Shown here one piece after another: positions 1 to 5,904 of a stretch of DNA of 5,923 nt. The translations under genes and the position numbers were made by a program. The DNA comes from Verrucomicrobiota bacterium (GTDB lineage: Bacteria; Verrucomicrobiota; Verrucomicrobiia; Opitutales; Opitutaceae): the NCBI GenBank assembly GCA_023447015.1, contig JAEXPG010000009.1, forward strand, positions 1 to 5,923. Reading direction: 5' to 3'. Position 1 is the first letter of the stretch. Each line of letters opens with the position of its first letter. Below the pieces are notes generated by a model that searched no databases, had not been told where the DNA came from, and saw only the letters and a program-made list of their open reading frames with translations.

Positions 1-2
1 GC

Positions 3-752
3 TCACGCCTCCGTGCTCGCGCGGTTCCGGAGCGTCTCCACCAGCGAGATGATCCGCAGCAACGCCGGTCCCGCCTCCCCCGCGGGCAACGTTCGTGTCT
101 CGCGCGCTGCACCGACCGCCGCCAGCACCCCTTCCGCCTCGCCGCCAAGAACCTCGCCGGCCAGCTGCGCGAGCGCGGCGCGGGGCGTAGCCGCTGGGCG
201 GCCTTCGAGTTCAACCAGCACCGCCACCGCCGCGCGCAACGGTCCCGCCGCCTCGGCGAGCACCAACGGAAGCTGTTCCTCGCGCAGGCTCAGCATCGCG
301 TAGCGCTCGCGCAGCCGCAGGAGCAGGTTGAGCAACATCTGCTGCACCTGCCGGCGTTTCGCCGCCGCGGAAACGTCGACGGCATCCAGTGCCGGTTCGC
401 CCCACAGGACCCGATGCCGCCGCTTCATGTCCGCAAACTTCACCGCAAACGCCTCCGCGGCCGCCGGGAGCTCCGCCTCCAGCAGAAACATCCCCGCCAC
501 CCGCTGGGCCACGTGGGCGAGGCGCAGCGGCTCGCGCAGGAGGTCGACGCGCGCGCGGTCGAACCGGCGCAGCACGAACAGGACATTCAGGTCGGACGTC
601 GCCCGCAGCCGCCCCTCCGCACCGCTTCCGAAGAGGATGACGCTACGCAGATCCTCCTGGAGGGCGCCACGGGCGCCGGCCACCAGGGCGGCAAGGGCAT
701 TCTCGACCGCCAGGGACAAGCCGGGGCCGGACGCGGAGGGGTTTGCATTCAT
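3..752 (-). CDS. Nucleotidyltransferase-fold (NTP_transf_2-like) protein, SDLN variant
   Basis: A 249-residue protein starting at the ATG at 752-750 (MNANPSASG...) and ending in TGA at 5-3. Residues 38-61 carry the signature of the polymerase-beta-type nucleotidyltransferase fold: VILFGSGAEG, then SDLNVLFVL. Gly42-Ser43 fit the GS motif, and Asp54 fits the first metal-binding Asp. The second Asp of the usual DxD is Asn56. The region KFADMKRRHRVLWGEP (105-120) followed by a helix with LLNLLLRLRERYA (about 140-152) resembles, from memory, a family of stand-alone nucleotidyltransferase-like proteins with an all-helical C-terminal half. The helical part is Ala/Leu-rich, and no signal peptide or membrane segment is visible, so it is probably cytoplasmic. 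The substrate is unknown. The frame stays open to another start at 860, but that would overlap the divergent gene, and its first 36 residues look like translated noncoding sequence. No good Shine-Dalgarno sequence precedes 752. The fold is fairly sure; enzymatic activity is not. Confidence 0.82.
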   Translation of the reverse strand: MNANPSASGPGLSLAVENALAALVAGARGALQEDLRSVILFGSGAEGRLRATSDLNVLFVLRRFDRARVDLLREPLRLAHVAQRVAGMFLLEAELPAAAEAFAVKFADMKRRHRVLWGEPALDAVDVSAAAKRRQVQQMLLNLLLRLRERYAMLSLREEQLPLVLAEAAGPLRAAVAVLVELEGRPAATPRAALAQLAGEVLGGEAEGVLAAVGAARETRTLPAGEAGPALLRIISLVETLRNRASTEA

Positions 753-858
753 CGCAGCCCGACCGTGGCGATACGCCGCCGCGTCGCAATACCGCAAAGC
801 AGGTCCTTCCGCGCGTTCCTGCTTTCCCTCGGCCGTCCCGCCCCTACCCTCCGCCGCC
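753..858. promoter_or_regulatory. Divergent intergenic region, presumed promoters of both flanking genes
   Basis: These 106 bp separate the start codons of the nucleotidyltransferase-like gene (minus) and the DUF5069-like gene (plus), so both promoters should lie here or within the neighbouring coding ends. I could not identify a convincing -35/-10 pair on either strand. The 30 bases before the ATG at 859 are C-rich pyrimidine sequence without a purine-rich Shine-Dalgarno motif. That suggests leaderless or SD-independent initiation, or an alternative start. The one clear structure is the inverted repeat at 796-825. Confidence 0.5.
796..825. repeat. Perfect 8-bp inverted repeat in the divergent region
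   Basis: AAAGCAGG at 796-803 is the exact reverse complement of CCTGCTTT at 818-825, with a 14-base spacer. It lies between the two divergent starts, about 34 bases from the plus start and 44 from the minus start. A dimeric regulator site or an RNA hairpin in a leader are both possible. No regulator gene is in the window to pair it with. Confidence 0.45.
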
Positions 859-1383
859 ATGGAACATTACGACTTCCACAAGGAATTCCGCGCGCTCTAC
901 GACAAAGCCGTGAAGCAATACGCCGCCGGCAAGCGCAACCCCGACGAATTCTTCTCGAAGCACGAGCTCGCCTTCCTCGCCGCGATCGGCTCGCGCGCCC
1001 AGGACCTCTACGACTACGCCGAGGATGCCGCCAACTACGGCGAACCCGATTTCGACACCGCGCTGCTCGTGCAGGCCGTCCGCCGCAGCTACTTCCAGCT
1101 CGTGCAGAAGAGCGAGCCCTCGAAGATCATCGTCGACGAGGCGACGCTCCCCGCGAAGACCGCCGCCGTGCGCGGCATCGAATGGCTCCCGCGCCTGATG
1201 CCCAAGACCCGCGCCAAGCTCCGCGGCGAACTCCCGACCTCGCTCATGTACGGCTGCGGCGGCGACCGCCGCTTCTTCAAGCAGCACGACATCCATCCGG
1301 CGGAATTCCTGCAGGTCGTCTGGCACGCCGGCGACAACGACAAGGCGATCGTCGACTGGGTCGCCAAGCGCGCGAAACTCTGA
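859..1383 (+). CDS. DUF5069-like protein with N-terminal extension
   Basis: A 174-residue protein from ATG 859 (MEHYDFHKEF...) to TGA at 1381-1383. The C-terminal half, about residues 103-172, matches the pattern I know for DUF5069: a WLPRLMPKTRAKLRGELP segment (109-126), a Gly-rich turn with GGDRRFF (134-140), then HDIHPAEFLQVV and a closing DKAIVDWV. The N-terminal half (1-100) is helical and charged, with HELAFLAAIG and YDYAEDAANYGEP segments. It is longer than the plain domain, and I recall this layout from Opitutaceae proteins. There is no signal peptide or membrane segment, so it is likely cytoplasmic. The biochemical role of DUF5069 is not established, and nothing here reveals one. The frame is open far upstream of 859, but that extension is antisense to the nucleotidyltransferase gene and has an Arg/Ser/Ala-rich composition typical of a shadow frame. 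The gene converges with the NHL gene, with 113 bp between the stops. Confidence 0.85.
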   Translation: MEHYDFHKEFRALYDKAVKQYAAGKRNPDEFFSKHELAFLAAIGSRAQDLYDYAEDAANYGEPDFDTALLVQAVRRSYFQLVQKSEPSKIIVDEATLPAKTAAVRGIEWLPRLMPKTRAKLRGELPTSLMYGCGGDRRFFKQHDIHPAEFLQVVWHAGDNDKAIVDWVAKRAKL

Positions 1384-1403
1384 ACGCGTGATTCGTTCGT
1401 CCA

Positions 1404-1475
1404 GTAGGCCACGGCGGTGACGTGGCCCCCGTTGGGATTCCCCTCGGGGAGGGCCACCTCAACGCGGTGGCCTAC
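1404..1475. repeat. REP / inverted-REP pair (BIME-like element) between convergent genes
   Basis: Arms 1404-1428 and 1451-1475 are inverted copies, 22 of 25 positions matching, around a 22-base centre. Each arm also folds on its own. The left arm has a 7-bp stem GGCCACG/CGTGGCC (1407-1413 with 1421-1427) and a 7-base loop. The right arm has a 7-bp stem GGCCACC/GGTGGCC (1452-1458 with 1464-1470... same size) and a 7-base loop. Two of the three mismatches between arms are the two halves of one stem pair, so pairing is kept. The outer ends read GTAG (1404-1407) and CTAC (1472-1475), like the conserved tetranucleotide at the foot of REP hairpins mobilised by REP-associated tyrosine transposases. 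The centre holds a further CCCC-TC-GGGG hairpin (1440-1449). The element sits 20 bp after the plus stop and 21 bp after the minus stop, so it may also block read-through from both sides. Neither side has a T-run, so it is not a standard intrinsic terminator. Confidence 0.75.
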
Positions 1476-1496
1476 AACCAAACAAACCTCGCGATC

Positions 1497-4400
1497 CTAC
1501 GGCTTCGGCTCGACCCGCACCCGCAGGAAACGCCGCGGGACGCTGCCGATCGCAACGGTATCCTGCTCGAGCACGTCGGCCGGCGAGCCGGGCTCGATCG
1601 TCTTGAGCGTCGTCCAATTGACGAGATCCGCGCTGGCCTGGATCACGTAGTGTAGGTCGGCCGCAACGGTCTTACGGCGGAAGCGGACCTGCAGGAATCG
1701 GTTGCCCGCACCGGTGGTGGCCGTGATCGAAACCGGATCAGCCACCGTGCCGCTGGCCGCGAGGCCGAAGGCATAGCGGGCTAGGTTTGTCACGTTCGAG
1801 CCGGGCTGCACGTCGTTGGCGCCACCGGTCACGCCGTTGCCGGCACGCCACGAAGCGAAGTCGGTGTAGGCTTCGCCGGCGACGGTGAGCGACGCCGCGA
1901 GCGAGGTCGTGCCGGCGTCGACATAATTGTCGACCACGCAGCGGAACTGGTCTCCGTTCATCGCGCCACCGACTGACGGCAGCGAGAGTGTCGCGGTGCG
2001 CGTACCACGGTAGGCGGCACTCTCGACGAGGTCGGCCCAGGTTGTCGACGCACCCGCCGGTCTGCGCTGCCAGCGGTACGCAAAGAGCGCGGGTGTGCCC
2101 TTGGCGGCGACCGTGAAACCGACCCGCTGCCCGGCAGTGGCGCTCACGGCCACCGGCTGGGTCGTGAGCGTGGGCGCGATGCCGACGGCGATCACCGCGG
2201 ACCGTCCGTCGATCTCGGTGTGGTCGTAGGCCCGGCTGACATGGCAGCGGAAATGGTAGCCATCGAACGAGGCATCGACGACCACCGCGAGCCGGCCGCC
2301 GTCTCCATACCCGGTGACCGTGTACGGTCCACCAGTGAAGATATTGGTCCAGGTGGTCTCACCCGGCTTCTGCGCCTGCCATTGGAAGCCGCCGGGATTG
2401 CCCAGCGTATTGACCCCGAAATTGAGCGTTTCCCCAGAGAACGGCACCCGCGTGGTCACAGAGCGGATCTGGCTGTTTCCCGCGTCGCAAACGAGCAGGT
2501 TCCCGTGGTTGTTGCAGGCGAGTGCCCAGGGGTTCCAGAAACGGGCGGAAGCGCCTGCGCCATCGGTGTAGCCCCAGCCGCGGTCCTGCCCGGTCGGCTT
2601 GCGGCCCGCGATGGTGCGCACCACCCCGTCGGGCGTGATCATGCGGACGACATGGTTGCCCGCGTCGGCCACGTAAAGCGCACCGCGCGAATCGAACGCG
2701 ATACCTGTCGGCTGGTTGAACCGCGCCGCCGCACCCTGGCCGTCGTCGCTGCCGCTGGTGCCCGCCAATCCCACAAACGTGGACACGGTGCCGTCGGCCG
2801 CGATGCGACGGATGGCGTGGTTGCCGCGGTCGGCGACGTACAGAACGCCGGCCGGGTCGAGCGCGAGACCGACCGGGCTGCCGAAGGTGGCCGTGGCGCC
2901 GGGCCCGTCCTGCGCACCGCTGACCAACGAGCGCCCGGCGACGAGCGAGAGAGTGCCGTCGGTCGCGATCTTGCGGACCGTGAGGTCGCCGGTATCGGCC
3001 ACATAGATCGTACCGAGCGCGTCGACCGCGACGCCCTGCGGGCGGTTGAAGCGGTAGGGCTGCCCGGCGTTGTCGGTAAGCGTGGTTACCACGCCTGCGA
3101 GGGTGACCCGGCGCAACGTGCCGTTTTCGGTGTCGGCCACGATGAGGTCGCCGTTGGGCGCGAACGCGAGAGCCTGCGGCCCAGCGAAACGCGCGACATC
3201 GCCGGTGCCATCGACATCGCCCCAGCCCTCGCCCGCCCCACGCCCCGCCTTGCCGGCGAGCGTCGTCACGGTGCCATCAGCGAGCACTTTGCGAATCGTG
3301 CCGCCGAAAGCGTCGGCCACATAGGCGGTGCCGTCGGCCGCGATCGCGACCCCGCGCGGGCCGGCGAACTTCGCGGCGGTGCCGAGACCATCGACCGAGC
3401 CGGCGCTGCTGCCCCATTGGTCCTGGGTGCGCGGCGTACCGGCGAGCGTGCCCACCGTGACGACCAGCTCGATGTCGGCGCTGTCGCCGGTGATGCGCAC
3501 GGTGTTGTCGCCCATCATCCAGAGGGTCCCGATGTCGGACTCAACCATGGTGGAATAGCCGTTGTCGACCAGGCAGCGGATCCGGGTCTCGGTGAGTGCC
3601 GGAGTCATGCCGGGTATGACGAGGGTAGCGGTATCCGCACCACTGAAACGCGGATCGGTGGCACAGTCCGTCCACGCGCCCCATTTCGGCTGAAACTGCC
3701 AGCGGTAGTGCACCACACCGGTCGTGGAGGTGACCTGGACCGTAACCGTATACGGAGTCACATCGCGCAACTTGGTCGGCTGCTGGGTGAACACGGGGGG
3801 AGTGCCGAACTCCAGCGAGCCGCGGCGGATCACGTTGTTGCCGGTGTCGGCGATGTAGATCGCGCCGTCGGGCGCCGCCGCCACGCCCCGGGGGCCGCGC
3901 AACCGCGCAACCGGACCGGCTCCATCGAGCGAGCCGGAGGAGTCCCCGAAGCCGGCGATCGTGGAGGAGGTGCCGTCCACCGCGATGAGCCGGACCGTGG
4001 AGGCGTCGGGATCGGCCACGAGCAGATTGCCGGCGGAATCGAAGGCCAGCGCCATCGGCCGGCGAAAACGCACCCCGGTGGCATTGCCGTCGCTGGTGCC
4101 GAAGGAACCGGTGACACCGTACGCGGTGGACACGGTACCAGCGGCGTCGATTTTGCGGATCGCCGCATTGTTGGCATCAGCCACGAAGATCTCGCCTGCG
4201 GCGTTCACGGCGACGGCGCTCGGGTGTTCGAACTGCACCGCCGGACCGGTGCCGTTGCGCGCCCCGAAACCGTAGGCAGCCGGAGTACCAGCCACCGTGG
4301 TGACCACACCGGACGTGGTGACCACACCGGACGTGGTGACCCGCCGGATCATGTTGTTGAACGTGTCGGCCACGACGAGGTTGCCGTCGTTGTCGAACGC

Positions 4401-5855
4401 GAGGCCCTGCGGATGGCGGAAATGGGCGGCGGTGCCGGTGCCGTTGTTGTCGCCCGGCACGCCCGCCTCGCCGGCCAGCGTCGTGACGGCTCCCGTCGAA
4501 GTGATCCTCCGGATGGTGTGGTTGAGCGTGTCGGCCACGTACACGGTGCCGTCGTCTGCCGCGAGGATGCCCTCGGGCTGGTTGAAACGCGCAGCCGTGC
4601 CTGTGCCGTCCGCGGTCCCGGTGGCGGTGGTGCTGCCCGCGAGGGTCGTGGTCACGCCGGTCGGGGTGATCTTGCGGATGACCGAGCTGGCCGTGTCGAC
4701 CACGTAGAGATTGCCCGCGGCGTCACAGTCGAGCGCCTGCGGTTGGTGGAAACGCGCGGCGGCGCCGGTGCCATCGGTCGAAGCCGGGGCGACGCCCGCG
4801 AAGGTGGTGACGACGCCGGCCGGTGTGATCCTGCGGACGACGTTGTTGCGCGAATCAGCCACGTAGAGCGTGCCGTCGCCGAGCGCGGCGAGCGCGGCAG
4901 GAAGATCGAAACGCGCCCCGGCACCCGTGCCGGTGGCACTGCCGGAGATCTCGACCGTGCCGGCAACCGTGGTGACGGCCCCACCGGCGGCGGCGATCTT
5001 GCGCACGGTGTGGTTGCCGGCGTCGGCCACATAGACATTGCCCGCCGTATCCACGGTTACCGCGCGCGGCAGATAGAACTTCGCGGCGGTGCCGGTGCCA
5101 TCGGCCGAGCCGAGGGCGCCGGCCGAACCGGCCAACGTGGTGACCACGCCGGTGGACGAGATCCGGCGGATCGTGTGGTTGCGGGAATCGGCCACGTAGA
5201 GGTTTCCGGCGGCATCGAGCGCCAGACCGGTCGGCTCGTAGAAACGGGCCGCGGTGCCGGTGCCGTCGACCGAGCCCGCGTGCAGCGGATCGCCGGCGAA
5301 GACCGTGACCGCGCCCCCGCCGACGATGCGGCGCACGACGTTGTTGCCCCGGTCGGTGAAGTAGACGGTCTGGCCGTTGGCGGAAACGGCGACGCCGCCA
5401 AGGCCGTTGATCGCCGGCCGGGCGGCGGAAAGATCGAAGGTCGTGACCACGCCCGCGGCGGTGATCTTGCGCAGAGCGCCATTGGCCGAGTCGGCCACGT
5501 AGACCGTGCCCGAGCCATCGACCGCAAGGTGGAGCGGCGTGGCGAACCGCGCGGCGGCCCCGGTCGCATCGACCGCGCCCCACACGCCAGAGGTACCTGC
5601 AAGCGTGGTGACCACACCAGCCGGAGTGATCTTGCGGATGGTGCCGTTGCCCGTGTCAGCCACGTAGACATTACTAGACGCATCGGCGGCGATTCCGGCG
5701 GGAGCATGGAAGCGCGCGGCGGCCCCGGTGCCGTCGACCGCCCCCGGACTCACGGTGCCGGCGAAGGTGGAAAGAACGGCGCGCACCTCGGAGGTCTGCG
5801 CGACGGCGGGGGTCGAGAGGGCGGCAAACAACGCAACGCACAAACCGGCCGACAC
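1497..5855 (-). CDS. Secreted NHL-repeat / Ig-like modular protein
   Basis: A 1452-residue protein from GTG at 5855 to TAG at 1499-1497. Order of parts: signal peptide (about 1-19, hydrophobic stretch ending AVA-QT); 12 NHL repeats (31-680); Ig-like domain (683-803); 6 NHL repeats (804-1134); two Ig-like domains (1135-1225, 1226-1326); C-terminal module (1327-1452). Each NHL repeat ends in a strand such as NLYVADSRNHTIRRI, and most carry DGTGTAARF about 20 residues before the YVAD motif. The usual period is 55 residues. NHL repeats form beta-propellers, commonly six-bladed, that bind proteins, RNA or ligands. No catalytic motif is visible, so a binding or surface/scaffold role is inferred; the ligand is unknown. 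The C-terminal module resembles those ending many secreted verrucomicrobial proteins. There is no PEP-CTERM, LPXTG or membrane anchor at the end (...RVEPKP). The exact start is uncertain; see the ribosome-binding entry. Confidence 0.88.
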   Translation of the reverse strand: MSAGLCVALFAALSTPAVAQTSEVRAVLSTFAGTVSPGAVDGTGAAARFHAPAGIAADASSNVYVADTGNGTIRKITPAGVVTTLAGTSGVWGAVDATGAAARFATPLHLAVDGSGTVYVADSANGALRKITAAGVVTTFDLSAARPAINGLGGVAVSANGQTVYFTDRGNNVVRRIVGGGAVTVFAGDPLHAGSVDGTGTAARFYEPTGLALDAAGNLYVADSRNHTIRRISSTGVVTTLAGSAGALGSADGTGTAAKFYLPRAVTVDTAGNVYVADAGNHTVRKIAAAGGAVTTVAGTVEISGSATGTGAGARFDLPAALAALGDGTLYVADSRNNVVRRITPAGVVTTFAGVAPASTDGTGAAARFHQPQALDCDAAGNLYVVDTASSVIRKITPTGVTTTLAGSTTATGTADGTGTAARFNQPEGILAADDGTVYVADTLNHTIRRITSTGAVTTLAGEAGVPGDNNGTGTAAHFRHPQGLAFDNDGNLVVADTFNNMIRRVTTSGVVTTSGVVTTVAGTPAAYGFGARNGTGPAVQFEHPSAVAVNAAGEIFVADANNAAIRKIDAAGTVSTAYGVTGSFGTSDGNATGVRFRRPMALAFDSAGNLLVADPDASTVRLIAVDGTSSTIAGFGDSSGSLDGAGPVARLRGPRGVAAAPDGAIYIADTGNNVIRRGSLEFGTPPVFTQQPTKLRDVTPYTVTVQVTSTTGVVHYRWQFQPKWGAWTDCATDPRFSGADTATLVIPGMTPALTETRIRCLVDNGYSTMVESDIGTLWMMGDNTVRITGDSADIELVVTVGTLAGTPRTQDQWGSSAGSVDGLGTAAKFAGPRGVAIAADGTAYVADAFGGTIRKVLADGTVTTLAGKAGRGAGEGWGDVDGTGDVARFAGPQALAFAPNGDLIVADTENGTLRRVTLAGVVTTLTDNAGQPYRFNRPQGVAVDALGTIYVADTGDLTVRKIATDGTLSLVAGRSLVSGAQDGPGATATFGSPVGLALDPAGVLYVADRGNHAIRRIAADGTVSTFVGLAGTSGSDDGQGAAARFNQPTGIAFDSRGALYVADAGNHVVRMITPDGVVRTIAGRKPTGQDRGWGYTDGAGASARFWNPWALACNNHGNLLVCDAGNSQIRSVTTRVPFSGETLNFGVNTLGNPGGFQWQAQKPGETTWTNIFTGGPYTVTGYGDGGRLAVVVDASFDGYHFRCHVSRAYDHTEIDGRSAVIAVGIAPTLTTQPVAVSATAGQRVGFTVAAKGTPALFAYRWQRRPAGASTTWADLVESAAYRGTRTATLSLPSVGGAMNGDQFRCVVDNYVDAGTTSLAASLTVAGEAYTDFASWRAGNGVTGGANDVQPGSNVTNLARYAFGLAASGTVADPVSITATTGAGNRFLQVRFRRKTVAADLHYVIQASADLVNWTTLKTIEPGSPADVLEQDTVAIGSVPRRFLRVRVEPKP
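1500..1877 (-). other. Verrucomicrobial-type C-terminal module
   Basis: Residues 1327-1452 of the large protein. A short FASWRAGNG segment leads to NLARYAFGL (1357-1365), then FLQVRFRRKTVAADLHYVIQ and ASADLVNWTTL (1407-1417), closing with RRFLRVRVEP. This matches, from memory, a beta-rich module at the end of many large secreted proteins of Verrucomicrobia (consensus like NLLEYALGLDP ... YxVExSxDLxxW). Its function is not known to me; a role in export or surface attachment is only a guess. Confidence 0.55.
1878..2453 (-). other. Two Ig-like domains (B and C)
   Basis: Residues 1135-1326 of the large protein. Domain B has FQWQ (Trp1159), an E-strand RLAVVV and the F-strand HFRCHVS (Cys1204). 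Domain C opens with APTLTTQPVAVSATAGQRV, has YRWQ (Trp1262), RTATLSLPSV and QFRCVVDN (Cys1306), and ends SLAASLTV. The Trp-to-Cys spacing is 45 and 44 residues, close to the 42 in domain A. As in A, there is no B-strand Cys partner. Confidence 0.65.
2454..3446 (-). repeat. NHL repeat array B, 6 units
   Basis: Residues 804-1134 of the large protein. YVAD-type strands lie at residues 845, 905, 951, 1006, 1061 and 1121, with spacings of 60, 46, 55, 55 and 60. The last unit is degenerate (LLVCDAGNSQIRSV). Six units equal one complete six-bladed propeller. The DGxGxxARF segment is present in most units and missing before the third. Confidence 0.85.
3447..3809 (-). other. Ig-like domain A, splitting the two NHL arrays
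   Basis: Residues 683-803 of the large protein. TPPVFTQQP opens the domain as Ig-like domains in such proteins often do. YRWQ (Trp719) marks the C strand, TATLVIPGM the E strand and IRCLVDN (Cys761) the F strand. No B-strand Cys is seen in TVTVQV, so the classic core disulfide is absent. The tail 775-803 (LWMMGDNTVRITGDSADIELVV) links to the next NHL array and may be an extra strand pair. Confidence 0.6.
3816..5765 (-). repeat. NHL repeat array A, 12 units (about 165 bp each)
   Basis: Residues 31-680 of the large protein. The YVAD-type strand recurs at residues 64, 119, 165, 220, 275, 331, 384, 439, 494, 557, 612 and 667. Spacing is mostly 55 residues, with one short step of 46 (unit 2 to 3) and one long step of 63 (unit 9 to 10). 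The repeat is also visible in the DNA, for example as recurring variants of GTCGGCCACGTAGA on the plus strand. Twelve units fit two six-bladed propellers. Several units are degenerate in the motif: FTD at 166, VVD at 385 and VADPDAS at 613. Confidence 0.85.
4297..4341. repeat. 18-bp tandem duplication, 2.5 copies, in frame
   Basis: The unit at 4297-4314 (begins GTGGTGACC) is repeated exactly at 4315-4332, followed by a half copy at 4333-4341. It lies inside the NHL gene and encodes a repeated TTSGVV after RRV at residues 504-506. It adds six residues to the loop between repeats 9 and 10 and keeps the frame. Exact identity between copies suggests recent slippage. Confidence 0.9.
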
Positions 5856-5871
5856 GCGTTCGCACTTCAGC

Positions 5872-5876
5872 CCTCC
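5872..5876 (-). promoter_or_regulatory. Shine-Dalgarno-like GGAGG that bears on the start of the NHL gene
   Basis: Read on the minus strand, GGAGG ends 16 bases before the GTG at 5855, which is long, and 1 base before an in-frame CTG at 5870-5868, which is too close. A weaker GAAG (5868-5865) lies 9 bases before the GTG. The GTG start gives a signal peptide with no positive charge at its N-terminus. Starting at the CTG would add LKCER and supply Lys and Arg. No ATG is available before the in-frame TAG at 5894-5892. Confidence 0.35.
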
Positions 5877-5885
5877 GAATGGTGG

Positions 5886-5904
5886 GGCGGGCTATACGCC
5901 CGCC
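5886..5904. repeat. Perfect 7-bp palindrome upstream of the NHL gene
   Basis: GGCGGGC (5886-5892) and GCCCGCC (5898-5904) are perfect inverted copies around the five-base loop TATAC. It lies about 31 bp before the GTG start. On the minus strand the loop reads GTATA and overlaps a TATAGC that could be a weak -10 box. It could be an operator, a leader hairpin, or the end of an upstream gene outside the window; there is no T-run on either side. No gene is seen in 5856-5923. Confidence 0.4.

Noticed and set aside
753..800. Minus-strand promoter with TTGCGG and TATCGC 18 bp apart
   Set aside because: Each hexamer matches only three of six consensus bases, which is within chance for this sequence.
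328..858. Open plus-strand frame continuous with the DUF5069-like gene, which would add 177 residues at its N-terminus
   Set aside because: It is antisense to the nucleotidyltransferase gene, its composition is Arg/Ser/Ala-rich without any fold signal, and the recognisable protein begins at 859. Long stop-free shadow frames are expected at this GC content.
753..860. Longer version of the nucleotidyltransferase-like protein starting at 860
   Set aside because: It would overlap the start of the divergent gene and fill the whole intergenic region. The added 36 residues show no family similarity, and the ATG at 752 gives a normal N-terminus.
414..1391. A 325-residue plus-strand frame overlapping both small genes
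   Set aside because: It is extremely Arg-rich and repetitive in dipeptides (RR, RP), the mark of an out-of-frame reading of GC-rich coding DNA.
1404..1475. Standard Rho-independent terminator for the convergent genes
   Set aside because: The hairpins are strong, but no T-run follows on either strand. The two-REP architecture explains the structure better, though it may still reduce read-through.
4855..5583. A 242-residue minus-strand frame within the NHL gene
   Set aside because: It is a Gly/Arg/His-rich shadow that simply follows the 165-bp repeat of the true frame.
3816..5765. CRISPR-like array suggested by regularly spaced short repeats
   Set aside because: The recurring blocks lie in one long open frame, vary in sequence, are spaced by whole codons at 165 bp and encode the NHL strand motif.
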